Below, one piece after another: positions 37,993 to 50,081 of a DNA stretch of 64,000 nucleotides. Position 1 is the first letter of the stretch; each line of letters starts with the position of its first letter. The DNA is taken from positions 1 to 64,000 of the forward strand of contig JAKISP010000014.1 in assembly GCA_021648525.1 (NCBI GenBank), read 5' to 3'. The stretch comes from Gammaproteobacteria bacterium. Lineage in GTDB: Bacteria > Pseudomonadota > Gammaproteobacteria > SZUA-140. The position numbers and the translations under genes were made by a program. The notes below the pieces were generated by a model, which was given only the letters and a program-made list of their open reading frames with translations, was not told the DNA's origin and made no database searches.

Positions 37993-38889
37993 ATGAATTC
38001 ACTACCATCAAAAGTCACCATTGTTGAGGTTGGCCCACGCGATGGCCTGCAGAGTGAAGCTCAGCAACTTTCTTCTCAGGTAAAAATAGATTTCATTAAC
38101 CAGCTCTCATGCAGCGGTCTCGCGGTGATTGAAAGCGGCAGTATGGTCAACCCCAAATGGGTACCCCAGATGGCAGATTCAGAAGAGGTGTTCAAGAGAA
38201 TCAACCAGCACCCAGATATAAAATACCCGGTACTGGTTCCCAATGAAAAAGGGATGCAACGTGCACTTGCGGCAGGTGCTAAAAGCGTCGCCATCTTCGT
38301 TTCAGCTAGTGAGGGCTTTAGCCATAAAAATCTTAACTGCTCGATTGAGCAATCATTCACCCACATTGAGCCAGTAATGGCAACCGCACGCGATAGTGGT
38401 ATTGAGGTGCGCGCCTACCTCTCATGTGTAATGGGCTGCCCATTTGACGGCAAAGTAAAACCGATGGTGGTCGCCACCATTGCACGTCGTCTGATTGAAC
38501 TCGGCTGTTATGAGGTTTCACTAGCAGACACCATCGGTATCGGCACCCCATTACAGGCACAACGACTGATACAAACTGTTAGCCGGCAGGTCGCAATCGA
38601 ACAACTAGCGGTCCACTTTCACAACACCAGAGGGCAAGCCCTCGCTAACATCTACGCCGCCCTTGAACTCGGCATTACCACTATTGATGCGGCAGTAGCA
38701 GGCCTCGGCGGCTGCCCCTATGCAGAAGGTAGCAGTGGCAATATAGCAACTGAAGATGTGATTTACATGCTACATGGGATGGGGATTGAAACAGGAATTG
38801 ACCTACGTGCGTTAAGTGAAACGGGCAATATGATCTGCCAACAGTTAAATCGCATCAATAATAGTCATGTTGGAAAACTCTACCGTTAA
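37993..38889 (+). CDS. liuE: Hydroxymethylglutaryl-CoA lyase
   Basis: A 298-residue DRE-TIM metallolyase that splits HMG-CoA into acetoacetate and acetyl-CoA. It opens with VTIVEVGPRDGLQSE, and shows VLVPNEKGMQRALAAG, SCVMGCPFDG with the catalytic-type Cys, HFHNTRGQALAN metal ligands, and GLGGCPYAEGSSGNIATEDV with the conserved active-site Cys. Length fits the bacterial enzyme. It lies 30 bases after the hydratase gene. Confidence 0.95.
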   Translation: MNSLPSKVTIVEVGPRDGLQSEAQQLSSQVKIDFINQLSCSGLAVIESGSMVNPKWVPQMADSEEVFKRINQHPDIKYPVLVPNEKGMQRALAAGAKSVAIFVSASEGFSHKNLNCSIEQSFTHIEPVMATARDSGIEVRAYLSCVMGCPFDGKVKPMVVATIARRLIELGCYEVSLADTIGIGTPLQAQRLIQTVSRQVAIEQLAVHFHNTRGQALANIYAALELGITTIDAAVAGLGGCPYAEGSSGNIATEDVIYMLHGMGIETGIDLRALSETGNMICQQLNRINNSHVGKLYR

Positions 38890-38911
38890 AGCATAAAAGT
38901 GAGAACGGACC

Positions 38912-39682
38912 ATGGAATTCAAACAACTTAACGCAATTGTAAGCGGCGGGGCCTCTGGTCTTGGGCTTGCCGTAACACAGCGTATTATCGCCGCAGGTGG
39001 TACGGTGGTTATTCTGGACCTGGATTGCGAACGCTATGCCGATGAGCTAATTCTGTTAGGCGAACGGGCACACTTTATCGCAACCGATGTCACCTCTGAG
39101 GCGGCTGTCGATGCGGCACTACAGGAAAGCCACTCCACATTAGGCGACATCCAGCTTGTCGTTAATTGTGCAGGCATTGCGCCGAGCAGCCGAGTCCTGG
39201 CTCGTGATGGTCTCATCAATCACGCTGATTTTCAAAAGGTCATCGATATCAATCTCAATGGCAGTTTTACTGTCTGCCGTGCCGCCGTAAATTTGATGCA
39301 ACACAATACTGCTATTGGCAGAGATGATGAAAGAGGGGTGTTAATTAATACCGCATCGATCGCTGCCTTTGAAGGTCAAATTGGTCAGGCCGCTTATGCG
39401 GCATCGAAAGGAGGCATTATCAGTATGACACTACCACTTGCTCGTGAATTTGCACGACTCGGCATTCGTGTCATGTCGATCGCACCCGGACTATTCGAAA
39501 CCCCGATGTTAGACAAACTTCCGCTCGCTGCTCGCGAAGCACTTAGCAACAACACCCCTTATCCCAAACGATTGGGACAAGCCGACGAATTTGCCGCACT
39601 GGTGCAACATATCGTCGAGAATTCGATGTTAAATGGCTCCACCATTCGACTCGATGGTGCCCTCCGCATGGGACAAAAATAA
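38912..39682 (+). CDS. Short-chain dehydrogenase, HSD10-like 3-hydroxyacyl-CoA dehydrogenase
   Basis: A 256-residue SDR. The cofactor motif is VSGGASGLGLAV with DLD at the end of strand 2 (NAD preference), then NCAGIAPSS, catalytic Ser in NTASIAAFEGQ and YAASKGG with Tyr and Lys, and SIAPGLFETPML. The whole resembles 3-hydroxyacyl-CoA / 3-hydroxy-2-methylbutyryl-CoA dehydrogenase (HSD17B10) enzymes of branched-chain catabolism, a substrate that fits the operon. Substrate remains inferred. Confidence 0.88.
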   Translation: MEFKQLNAIVSGGASGLGLAVTQRIIAAGGTVVILDLDCERYADELILLGERAHFIATDVTSEAAVDAALQESHSTLGDIQLVVNCAGIAPSSRVLARDGLINHADFQKVIDINLNGSFTVCRAAVNLMQHNTAIGRDDERGVLINTASIAAFEGQIGQAAYAASKGGIISMTLPLAREFARLGIRVMSIAPGLFETPMLDKLPLAAREALSNNTPYPKRLGQADEFAALVQHIVENSMLNGSTIRLDGALRMGQK

Positions 39683-39700
39683 CGCTCCTCACACTCACCC

Positions 39701-41668
<1,968 letters not shown>

Positions 41669-42146
41669 ACCCGTTAACTCTGTCAAACCCCTTTGGTGGT
41701 TATCTTGCTTTGCCCACTCGGCCAACCTGTAACAGGCTTCAGTGCTATATCCATGACAGGGGCACAGTAACGTTAAAAATTGCGCTTTGGTGGCAGGGAT
41801 CACTGATGAATCTAACAGTCGTAGCATTTAAATCGACACAACCAGTCAATTACAGAGGACAGTCCCGTTGAAGAAGGCCTGATACCGGGCAAATAGTAAA
41901 AAGCACCTACCAACCACTACCAGCACATTCAAAAAACCGGCGAAAATAAAAAACCTAATAAATTCAATAAAATAAATGAGCACCCCGAGTTAATGACAGG
42001 AAATCATCACACCCAGAAGTAACCAGTAACCAGGTAATTTCTCAATCGTGATGCGCCTCACAACATAAAAATCAAAAAACCATTATATTTATCAGTAATC
42101 ATGGCGCTATCTTAGTAAGAGGAATAGGAGTTTGAAGGGTAAAGTT
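41669..42146. other. Intergenic region before parA
   Basis: About 480 bases with no supported gene. A 68-codon frame at 41665-41871 overlaps the end of the synthetase gene and has no SD or recognisable features. A short tandem AGTAACC repeat occurs at about 42018-42031. No clear terminator hairpin was found. Confidence 0.45.
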
Positions 42147-42851
42147 ATGCAATCAGTATTATTACTTAACGCAAAAGGCGGCAGTGGTAAAACAACCATT
42201 GCAACTAACCTTGCCTCACTTTACGCTTCAGCTGGCTTCAAAACAGCCATCCTTGATTATGATCCTCAGGGTTCAAGCCACTACTGGGGGGCACTAAGAG
42301 AGAATAGTGACCGTCCCGCCATTCACCTTATTGATGCTAGTCACAAACGAACAGGTATCACCCGTGCCTTTCAACTAAAAACACCAGCAGATACCGAGCG
42401 CGTCATCATCGACACACCCGCAGGTATTAGCAGAGATCTCCTGCGAGAAGCCGTTGACCGTGCCGACATGATTATCATCCCGGTTGCCCCATCTGCGATA
42501 GATATTCATGCGACAGCAGCATTTATACGAGAACTCATGCTCATCATTAAAACGCGCGCCAGAGGCATCCCCATCTGCGCCATTGCCAATCGAGTTAGAC
42601 AGGGTTCACCTATCTACAAGCCACTAGAACAATTTCTTGAATCACTCGACATCCCTTTTTTAACAGCACTTAGCGATAGCGAGAGTTACATTGAGGCCTC
42701 AGCGACAGGAATTGGGATCCATGAAATGGAAGCCTCATTGGTCATGAATGAGCGAATTGAGTGGACTCCTCTCGTTAAGTGGATTGGGGAAAACCTCCCT
42801 CGTATATCGCCTCCAGATGAAAGTCAGCCACTACGCGCCGCTTCAAATTAA
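42147..42851 (+). CDS. ParA/MinD-family ATPase, orphan
   Basis: A 234-residue P-loop ATPase starting at the ATG that follows GAAGGG; the frame is open to a TTG at 42132, but the family begins exactly at this point (MQSVLLLNAKGGSGKTT). The deviant Walker A has the signature lysine, and the ILDYDPQGSSHYWG switch and VIIDTPAG motif are typical. No ParB or parS-like sequence is seen next to it. Such orphans position plasmids, pili, chemoreceptors or other cargo. The neighbouring pilus-type ATPase and c-di-GMP proteins are suggestive only. Confidence 0.88.
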   Translation: MQSVLLLNAKGGSGKTTIATNLASLYASAGFKTAILDYDPQGSSHYWGALRENSDRPAIHLIDASHKRTGITRAFQLKTPADTERVIIDTPAGISRDLLREAVDRADMIIIPVAPSAIDIHATAAFIRELMLIIKTRARGIPICAIANRVRQGSPIYKPLEQFLESLDIPFLTALSDSESYIEASATGIGIHEMEASLVMNERIEWTPLVKWIGENLPRISPPDESQPLRAASN

Positions 42852-43037
42852 CCAGCAGAGACCTTCACTCGATTGTTCTTTCGCCTTCTGGTGGCGTTAT
42901 AAGCGGTCTCAATCGGTCATTTATCGTGACAAATTCCCACATCCCGTATACTTTTGCCGCGCTTAAAGCACCTGCTTCTGGTGCCATAGAACAAAACTAC
43001 TGCTCGTGCAAAGTGCTCAAATAACAGTACTATCGCG

Positions 43038-46000
43038 CTAAAACCAGTTTTTATCCAACATCAATAATTGATGAAGCTCTTTTTCCGGTAGCGGCTTACT
43101 AAAGAGAAAGCCCTGCAGGTAATCACAAGCATAGTGCCTCAGAAACGCCACCTGCTCACTATCCTCCACTCCCTCTGCAACAACCTCTAATTTCAGACTA
43201 TGCGCCATCGCAATCACCGCTGTAACGATGGCTGCATCTTCAGAGTCACTTGTCACATCACGAATAAATGTTCGATCAATTTTGATGATATCCACAGGAA
43301 AACGCTTTAGATAACTAAGCGAGGAATAACCCGTACCAAAATCATCAATCGATAATTGCACACCTAGTGCTTTTAGTGCGCTGATATTTGCTAGCGAAAT
43401 TTTATCATTCTGCATCAAAACAGTCTCTGTAATTTCAATATCAAGTAGCGAGGCAGGGAATTGATGAGCCTCAACTGCCGTCCTCACAATATCAATTAAT
43501 CTCTCATCTCGGAACTGTTTACCCGAAAGATTCACCGCCATCCTAAAAGGACTTCCAGTCGATGTGACCACAGCACTTCCTTGTTTACATGCCATATTGA
43601 TCACCCACGCCCCTACATCAATAATTAAACCGGTATCTTCTAACAGAGGCACAAACTTACCAGGTGCCACCAACCCCAAATCAGGATGATGCCAACGGAT
43701 CAGCGCCTCAGCACCCACTATCTCACCACTTTTCATTGCGATCTGAGGCTGATAAAAAAGCTCAAACTCATCACGTTCCATCGCGTGGCGTAAACTTGTT
43801 TCAAGGGAAAGGCGTTCAAAGGCTCTCACTCCCATATCGATTGAATAGAATTGATAGTTATTACGCCCAGTATCTTTAGCGCGATACATTGCAGTATCCG
43901 CATTTTTGATCAATGTATTAGCATCCGAACTATCATCAGGAGAAAGACTAATCCCGATGCTAGCGGTTAAATATAGTTCCTGGTTATTCACCAGATATGG
44001 CCTTGATAGCACCTCAATTAATTTTGAGGCGACTTTTGCAACCGCATCGCTACCAGGCACTTTTTCTAATAACAGGGCAAACTCATCCCCACCAAAACGT
44101 GCCACCGTATCTCTATCACGCACACAGTCCAGCAAGCGCTCAGGGACTATTTGCAGCAACAGGTCGCCAACACTATGACCTAACGTATCATTAATATTTT
44201 TGAAACGATCAAGATCGATAAACAACACCGCACAACGCTGCTCCACACCACGCGATTGCTTAATCGCATTATTGATTCGCTCAACCAGCAGCACTCTATT
44301 GGGAAGGTCTGTCAAAATATCATGGTAAGCAAGGTGATGAAGGCGCTCTTCAGTCTGCATACGCTCGGTTATGTCTTTTCCCGAAGATATAAAGTGTGTG
44401 ATATTCCCATCACTATCCTTGAGTGGAGAAATAGTTTTCTCTTCGTAATACAACGAACCATTTTTTTTTCGATTAATCAAAACATTACGATAAACTTCAC
44501 CCTTCATAATTGTCTGCCACAGGCGCTTATACTCCTCGCCAGAATTTCTCCCCGACTTGATAATAGCAGGGGTATTGCCACTTGCTTCAGCTCTGGTATA
44601 GCCGGTAATCCCCTCAAAGGCGGGGTTAACATATTCGATGACACCATAACGATCCGTAATCATTATCGAATCAGCAGTTTGTTCCAGCGCACTTGATAGT
44701 TTTTCCATCTCCCACTCTTTTGCTTCAATCTGCGCGGCATGTGCTTTACGACGCTGAGTAACATCACGAGCACAACCAATAAATAGCAATTCATTATGCC
44801 CGTCCAGCACTCTAATATTGATCTCGACAGAAATTTGTCTACCTTCTTTGGTAACATGTACTGTTTCAAATAAATGGCCGTCGTGTGCAAGCACATGTGC
44901 AATACACGCCTGCAGCTCCACTTCCATCCCTGGAAGATTAATGTCTACTGGCGTCATTTGCAGTAATTCTTCTTTGCTATACCCTAAACGCCGACACATC
45001 GTTTCATTCACATCAATAAATTTTCCAGGCCCTGATGTTTCATCTATCGCCACCACAAACAGTGCATCATTATTACTCTCAAACAACTGCATATAACGCT
45101 GCTCAGATTCATTTTTCTCTTGTGTTAAGAGCCTGGAGTTTTGCTCAACCATCTGGGTATAACGCTCACGACGATATAGAAACAGCATTGCAAGCAAGGT
45201 CAATATTATTCCAGCAGCTAATACTAGCCAGGGTCGCTCAGAAGAGCGTTCGCTTAAAAATCGATCGGATGGCTTAAAGATGAACAACCAGGAACGTCCA
45301 TTCCGATTCAGCACAACCTCAAGCACCAGTTCACTTCCAGTTACAGATAGTGAAATGAGAGGCAACGCCTCCTTATCCTTAGTATTCTCTCTAAAATAGA
45401 GTAACTCGTTCTCAGCTGAGTCCACTTGATCATAAATCCAGAGGTCCAGTGAGTTATGCGACGAATCATGCAGTGCTTCATCAACAAACTCTCCAAACTT
45501 AAACACTCCTAGTGCATACCCCTGCAATTGAACACGACGCGCCTCTATCGTCAGTGGAAGTACCCCTTTGTACGCAGGCTTAAACATCAAATAGCCATAC
45601 TGATCTCTGTTTTCATCCTGCACTAAACGAATTCGCCCACTAACCACAATTTCACCACTGTCACGCGCCTGTATAAGGGCTTTTCGTCTAACGGGGTCAG
45701 AGGCCAGATCAAACCCGAGCGCACGCTCATTACCCTCATAAGGAGCTACATAATAAATGGGGAAATATTCATCACGCTTTGATGCTACCACTAATCGTCC
45801 AGCCGTATTTCGCTGTGTAAAATGAAATCCATCGAAGCCCACCTGACGCGCCTTGAGTTCATATTCCTCACGCTCTACATGCAATACTCTGGGCACCCAT
45901 TCTAATGCCTGCGTATCACTATGCTCTAGCAATACAGCTCTGGCAAAAGCATGAAAAGCTGCGCGATTAGTCTCATCTAGCGATTGATGAAAGTTAGCAA

Positions 46001-46214
46001 CGGAATTAATCGCTTCCTGGTGACGGCCAATTTCACCATTAATAGCAGCGATGTAAGACGCAGCCAACGCGTTGAAACTCGCTTTAACTCGCTGCTGCTC
46101 CCAATCGAGAACCCAGAAAAAGAAGACGAGCGAAGAAATCACACCAACAAATAGAATATAAAGCAGGCCTCTGCAAGGACGATCTAACTTTAAACGCTTT
46201 TGTGTTTCCACCAC
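43038..46214 (-). CDS. CHASE-PAS-PAS-GGDEF-EAL c-di-GMP enzyme
   Basis: A 1058-residue membrane sensor. One helix near residue 18-36, a periplasmic CHASE domain (about 75-300; FDGFHFTQRNTAGRLVVASK), a second helix at about 333-350, two PAS domains, then GGDEF with the intact motif RFGGDEF and an RDRD inhibitory site 5 residues before it, then EAL with GAEALIRW, DDFGTGYSSL and KIDRTFI. It could both make and degrade c-di-GMP in response to an extracellular ligand; EAL residues look complete. It is transcribed in the same direction as, and 94 bases downstream from, the PilB/MshE-like gene. Confidence 0.93.
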   Translation of the reverse strand: MVETQKRLKLDRPCRGLLYILFVGVISSLVFFFWVLDWEQQRVKASFNALAASYIAAINGEIGRHQEAINSVANFHQSLDETNRAAFHAFARAVLLEHSDTQALEWVPRVLHVEREEYELKARQVGFDGFHFTQRNTAGRLVVASKRDEYFPIYYVAPYEGNERALGFDLASDPVRRKALIQARDSGEIVVSGRIRLVQDENRDQYGYLMFKPAYKGVLPLTIEARRVQLQGYALGVFKFGEFVDEALHDSSHNSLDLWIYDQVDSAENELLYFRENTKDKEALPLISLSVTGSELVLEVVLNRNGRSWLFIFKPSDRFLSERSSERPWLVLAAGIILTLLAMLFLYRRERYTQMVEQNSRLLTQEKNESEQRYMQLFESNNDALFVVAIDETSGPGKFIDVNETMCRRLGYSKEELLQMTPVDINLPGMEVELQACIAHVLAHDGHLFETVHVTKEGRQISVEINIRVLDGHNELLFIGCARDVTQRRKAHAAQIEAKEWEMEKLSSALEQTADSIMITDRYGVIEYVNPAFEGITGYTRAEASGNTPAIIKSGRNSGEEYKRLWQTIMKGEVYRNVLINRKKNGSLYYEEKTISPLKDSDGNITHFISSGKDITERMQTEERLHHLAYHDILTDLPNRVLLVERINNAIKQSRGVEQRCAVLFIDLDRFKNINDTLGHSVGDLLLQIVPERLLDCVRDRDTVARFGGDEFALLLEKVPGSDAVAKVASKLIEVLSRPYLVNNQELYLTASIGISLSPDDSSDANTLIKNADTAMYRAKDTGRNNYQFYSIDMGVRAFERLSLETSLRHAMERDEFELFYQPQIAMKSGEIVGAEALIRWHHPDLGLVAPGKFVPLLEDTGLIIDVGAWVINMACKQGSAVVTSTGSPFRMAVNLSGKQFRDERLIDIVRTAVEAHQFPASLLDIEITETVLMQNDKISLANISALKALGVQLSIDDFGTGYSSLSYLKRFPVDIIKIDRTFIRDVTSDSEDAAIVTAVIAMAHSLKLEVVAEGVEDSEQVAFLRHYACDYLQGFLFSKPLPEKELHQLLMLDKNWF

Positions 46215-46308
46215 AAAACTCCCAGCTGCACTAACAAACAGAATACAAAATGATACCGGTACGACAGAAAAATAGCGTCGCCTCTATTTCAGGTATCAAA
46301 ACCTGTCA

Positions 46309-48048
46309 CTATACATCATAAGAAAGTGCCTCTTCAGCGGAGACCTTTCCAGCTCTTACCAACCGAATCAGGTCATCATTCATCGATACCATCCCACTCT
46401 TCAACGCACTTTCAGTAATCTGTTGATGAGGAGCTCGAGTATTGATAAGTCCTGCAATCACATCATCAATCATTAACACCTCGCTGATCAACGTACGCCC
46501 ATGAAAACCACTTTGATTACATGCATTACACCCTTTTCCAGATAACACAGGCTCATGTTGAGCCAGATGCAATACCGTACGAGTAGCAGCATCTACGCTT
46601 ACAGATCCGACACAGTGCTCACAATTCAATCTAACCAGGCGCTGTGCCATCACGCCTTTTAATGTTGCGGCCAGCAGGTAAGGCTTTAGCCCCATATCAA
46701 TCAAACGAAGTACCGTACTAACACAATCATGCGTATGCAATGTGCTCAGTACAAAATGTCCCGTTAACGCCGCTTTGTTAGCAATCTCGGCCGTCTCATT
46801 ATCACGAATTTCACCAACCATAATCACATCGGGATCATGCCTCAGAACACTTCTCAGAACACGTGCAAAATCTATTTCACGTGATGCCGCCACCTGAACC
46901 TGCTCAATACCCTCCATTTCATATTCTACTGGGTCTTCAATCGTCACAATATGCACATTCTTTTTTTTAATCTCATTCAACAAAGCATATAGCGTTGTGG
47001 TCTTACCCGAGCCAGTAGGACCCACGACTAAAAACAGGCCGCTCTGCCGAGAAATTAATGTAGACAATTTCTGCTGTTGTGACTTAACAAGCCCTAAGTC
47101 GGGAAATTGTTTCACTCCAACCTCTTTATCAAGAATACGGATAACGATGCTCTCCCCATCCACTGTCGGTATCACTGAGACCCTTAAATCAATATGTCGC
47201 TTACCACGCATCAGACTCACATGACCATCCTGCGGCAGACGACGCTCAGCAATATCCATCGATCCCAGCACCTTGATACGACAAATTAATGGAAGCAGCA
47301 GTGATTTATCCATCGCACGAGCAAATTGCAACTGTCCATCAATACGGTAATAGACCTTTATTCCATCCTTTCCAGGGCGAATATTAATATCAGATGCACC
47401 TCTTACAATCCCCTGCAATACAATCGCATTCAATAATCTGACTAATGGTTTCTTTCGAGCTCGGGCCTCTATAATATGCATTGAGCCTGTTTGAGTAACA
47501 TGATACGGCAGTGGCACAAGCTCCTTATCCTGAAGCGCTTCGTGCTCATCAAAACGGCTGTAATACTTACTTTGAGCAACGGCGATATCTCGCAATGGTG
47601 AAATCACAGCCTCCAGCTTTAAGTTAATCGCAAAAGTAAGCGCTTCGATACTGCCTAAATCAAGCGGGTTCTCCATTGCAACAACCAGACGCCGCCCCAA
47701 CACCACCAACGGCATAATGTTGTAACGAAAAGCAACCTCTTCTGGAATACGCCTCAACACATCACTATGAATATCAAACTCATCAAGACGAACATAGGGA
47801 ATACCAAACTTCGCCGCCAGCGCAACATAAACCTGCTCCTGCGATAGCAGGCCCTGATCTACTAGCATCACACCAAGACGTTTATTAACACCGCCCTTCT
47901 GCTGCTGTAACAACGAGTTGAGTTGTATTCGACTAATGAGTTTGTGTTTTTCGACAATAATTTCGCCCATCGGGCGATCTGGTACAGACATCTGCAGTGA
48001 AAGCACGGCACGTAGCTCTCCCTGGCTTCTAATAATTTTCTCTTGCAT
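46309..48048 (-). CDS. PilB/GspE/MshE-type secretion ATPase
   Basis: About 579 residues from the ATG at 48048, with AGGGAGAGG just upstream. The N-terminal region contains two 24-residue segments of the MshEN kind (MGEIIVEKHKLISRIQLNSL and RLGVMLVDQGLLSQEQVYVA), which in MshE bind c-di-GMP; both deviate from the consensus. Then the secretion ATPase core: GPTGSGKTTTLYALL (Walker A), GEIRDNETAEIA, and a tetracysteine zinc site CEHC...CNAC. It would power assembly of a type IV pilus or type II secretion system at the inner membrane. No pilin or platform gene is present in the window. Confidence 0.92.
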   Translation of the reverse strand: MQEKIIRSQGELRAVLSLQMSVPDRPMGEIIVEKHKLISRIQLNSLLQQQKGGVNKRLGVMLVDQGLLSQEQVYVALAAKFGIPYVRLDEFDIHSDVLRRIPEEVAFRYNIMPLVVLGRRLVVAMENPLDLGSIEALTFAINLKLEAVISPLRDIAVAQSKYYSRFDEHEALQDKELVPLPYHVTQTGSMHIIEARARKKPLVRLLNAIVLQGIVRGASDINIRPGKDGIKVYYRIDGQLQFARAMDKSLLLPLICRIKVLGSMDIAERRLPQDGHVSLMRGKRHIDLRVSVIPTVDGESIVIRILDKEVGVKQFPDLGLVKSQQQKLSTLISRQSGLFLVVGPTGSGKTTTLYALLNEIKKKNVHIVTIEDPVEYEMEGIEQVQVAASREIDFARVLRSVLRHDPDVIMVGEIRDNETAEIANKAALTGHFVLSTLHTHDCVSTVLRLIDMGLKPYLLAATLKGVMAQRLVRLNCEHCVGSVSVDAATRTVLHLAQHEPVLSGKGCNACNQSGFHGRTLISEVLMIDDVIAGLINTRAPHQQITESALKSGMVSMNDDLIRLVRAGKVSAEEALSYDV

Positions 48049-48344
48049 CATTCCTCTCCCTGAAATTAAGCCCACGTTAATCCATTAACGTCTGTTTCAG
48101 ACTAGCATCATTTAGCCCCAACTCCACCTGTAACAAATTCCAGATGCCATTTTTTGCCGCAGAATTACCCACTCATGAAAGTCAAAATATTGACGAATTA
48201 GACATTGCCCTTTTCACGCCCGTAAATTTATGTATCATAACGATGTTTTAGTGGTGTTAGCACTCTAAGGGATGTTGAAATACAAACTGGCATGCTCCAT
48301 GCATATTGTCATGGACGTGCTGGACTAACAAAGGAGGTTCGAAA

Positions 48345-49277
48345 ATGCCCACCCCGCATACACAACCAAATGACAAGGATATGGTTTACGAATTTGGTAA
48401 TCTAGCATTAATGTCAGATGCCTTAGTGACTGAATCAGGGCAAGGCGGCTTAAACCGAGCGCTTCAAATCGTCAGCGTTTTACAGACAACACTCGACTGC
48501 GAATCCCTGATTGAGATTTTTTCTCAGGAAATAAGCGCCATGATTCCACATCAAAGCGTGCTGTACGAACACCAGACTCAGGGAATTCGGCTTGAAGTCT
48601 GCTCCCCTGCCAGGCACTCATGCTCATATCAACTGTCAGCCGCAGGCCAGTCACTAGGCGAGTTAACCATCACACGTTCAACGGTTTTCAATCATCAGGA
48701 AACAACACTCTTTGAACACCTGCTTTGCAGCCTTGTCTATCCACTGCGCAACGCTCTGTTATACAAAGGCGCACTTACCGCAGCCCTGCGCGACCCACTA
48801 ACGGGTGCCAACAACCGCGCAGCGATGAATACAGCCATCATCCGGGAAATTGAATTAGCACAACGCCACAACACACCACTATCGCTAATTGCCCTTGATA
48901 TAGACCTCTTCAAACAGATCAATGACGAATATGGCCACACTGCTGGTGATAGCATCCTGCAAGCCGTTGTTGGACGTATTTCCGAATGCACTCGTAGCTC
49001 TGATATGTTATTCCGTTACGGCGGTGAAGAGTTCACCATTCTGCTCAGCAATACAGCAAAAGATGGTGCCATGCTGCTTGCAGAGCGGATTCGTAGAACC
49101 ATCTACACCAGCAGCTACAAATATGGCAATGAATTAATTCCCACCTCAGCAAGCTTAGGTGTGGCGTGTGTCAACGCTGAAGACAATGCCAGAACACTTT
49201 TTGAAAGAGCCGACATGGCGATGTACGAAGCAAAAAATGCAGGTCGGAATTGCGTGAAACTTGCAGCGGGAAGCTAA
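48345..49277 (+). CDS. Diguanylate cyclase (GGDEF) with N-terminal sensor region
   Basis: A 310-residue protein starting at the ATG placed 7 bases after AAGGAGG; the open frame back to 48306 is not needed. Residues up to about 145 form a GAF-like sensor region. The GGDEF domain starts at DPLTGANNRAAM and has the active motif RYGGEEF with an RSSD inhibitory site 5 residues earlier, so it should be an active, product-inhibited cyclase. It is divergent from the PilB/MshE-like gene. Confidence 0.92.
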   Translation: MPTPHTQPNDKDMVYEFGNLALMSDALVTESGQGGLNRALQIVSVLQTTLDCESLIEIFSQEISAMIPHQSVLYEHQTQGIRLEVCSPARHSCSYQLSAAGQSLGELTITRSTVFNHQETTLFEHLLCSLVYPLRNALLYKGALTAALRDPLTGANNRAAMNTAIIREIELAQRHNTPLSLIALDIDLFKQINDEYGHTAGDSILQAVVGRISECTRSSDMLFRYGGEEFTILLSNTAKDGAMLLAERIRRTIYTSSYKYGNELIPTSASLGVACVNAEDNARTLFERADMAMYEAKNAGRNCVKLAAGS

Positions 49278-49315
49278 TATTTTCCAACAACAATAATGGT
49301 CTCGTTAGTTGCTAG

Positions 49316-50017
49316 CTATGCCCATACTAACCCGCTGATATAAAAGAGTCCCCACAACAATATTGGCAAGCACCATTGCAATAGAGGCGGCCTCTCCAGC
49401 GCAGGTAGAACAATAACCTCTTCTTGAGGAGCCTGCCCTGCCCGCTCGATTACCGCATTCAACACACCAGATGCAAGTAACCCCATACGATCTAAACGTC
49501 GAGGCACATGGCCTTTTTCTGGTAGATACTGAGTAACCATCTGCTGCACTTCACCCATCGCATCAAATACCAGCGTCATCCGCAGCGCTACCAACTCTGC
49601 TTTCACCCCAATCAGTTGTAATGGTTGTGCCAGGAAATAAATTGCAGTCAATAATTCTTGCCGAGAGAGTGATCGTAATAACAGGTTAACACTCGCAATC
49701 ACCAGTACCAGCGCGACGACTCGTAGTAAACCACCTGATAACCCTTCGTTTGTTGGCAGCCATACGCTCAATGCAGGCCACTGTATAACGGGCGTTCCAG
49801 GAGTAAGCCAGAAAAAAATCAACAGAATCGAGAGTAGGAACCAACGCATTCGGCGTAGCATCACCAGAGCAGAATGCACGTGGGCACCGCCATCACGCAG
49901 GTAAAGCAGTACCAATAGTAGCAAGGAGATAAACAGAGCAGACGGCACTGGAAATGCAAGCATCGCCACGAAAACCAGAAAACTAACAATTAAGATAACC
50001 GGATGGAGCTTCACCAT
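49316..50017 (-). CDS. CbiQ/EcfT-like membrane protein
   Basis: A 233-residue protein with about five hydrophobic helices, two near the N-terminus, one at residues about 60-75, a middle pair (LLRVVALVLVIASVNLLL) and one at the C-terminus. Between them is a cytosolic stretch VALRMTLVFDAMGEVQQMV that resembles the coupling region of energy-coupling factor T (CbiQ family) subunits, but the classic Ala-Arg-Gly signatures are not clear. No ECF ATPases or S-component lie nearby. It follows fimV in the same direction by 64 bases. Confidence 0.6.
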   Translation of the reverse strand: MVKLHPVILIVSFLVFVAMLAFPVPSALFISLLLLVLLYLRDGGAHVHSALVMLRRMRWFLLSILLIFFWLTPGTPVIQWPALSVWLPTNEGLSGGLLRVVALVLVIASVNLLLRSLSRQELLTAIYFLAQPLQLIGVKAELVALRMTLVFDAMGEVQQMVTQYLPEKGHVPRRLDRMGLLASGVLNAVIERAGQAPQEEVIVLPALERPPLLQWCLPILLWGLFYISGLVWA

Positions 50018-50081
50018 AATCCCAGATCAAATACCAATGACAAACAATATTACAACGTAAACCAGTAGGTTTAGTTGTAGT

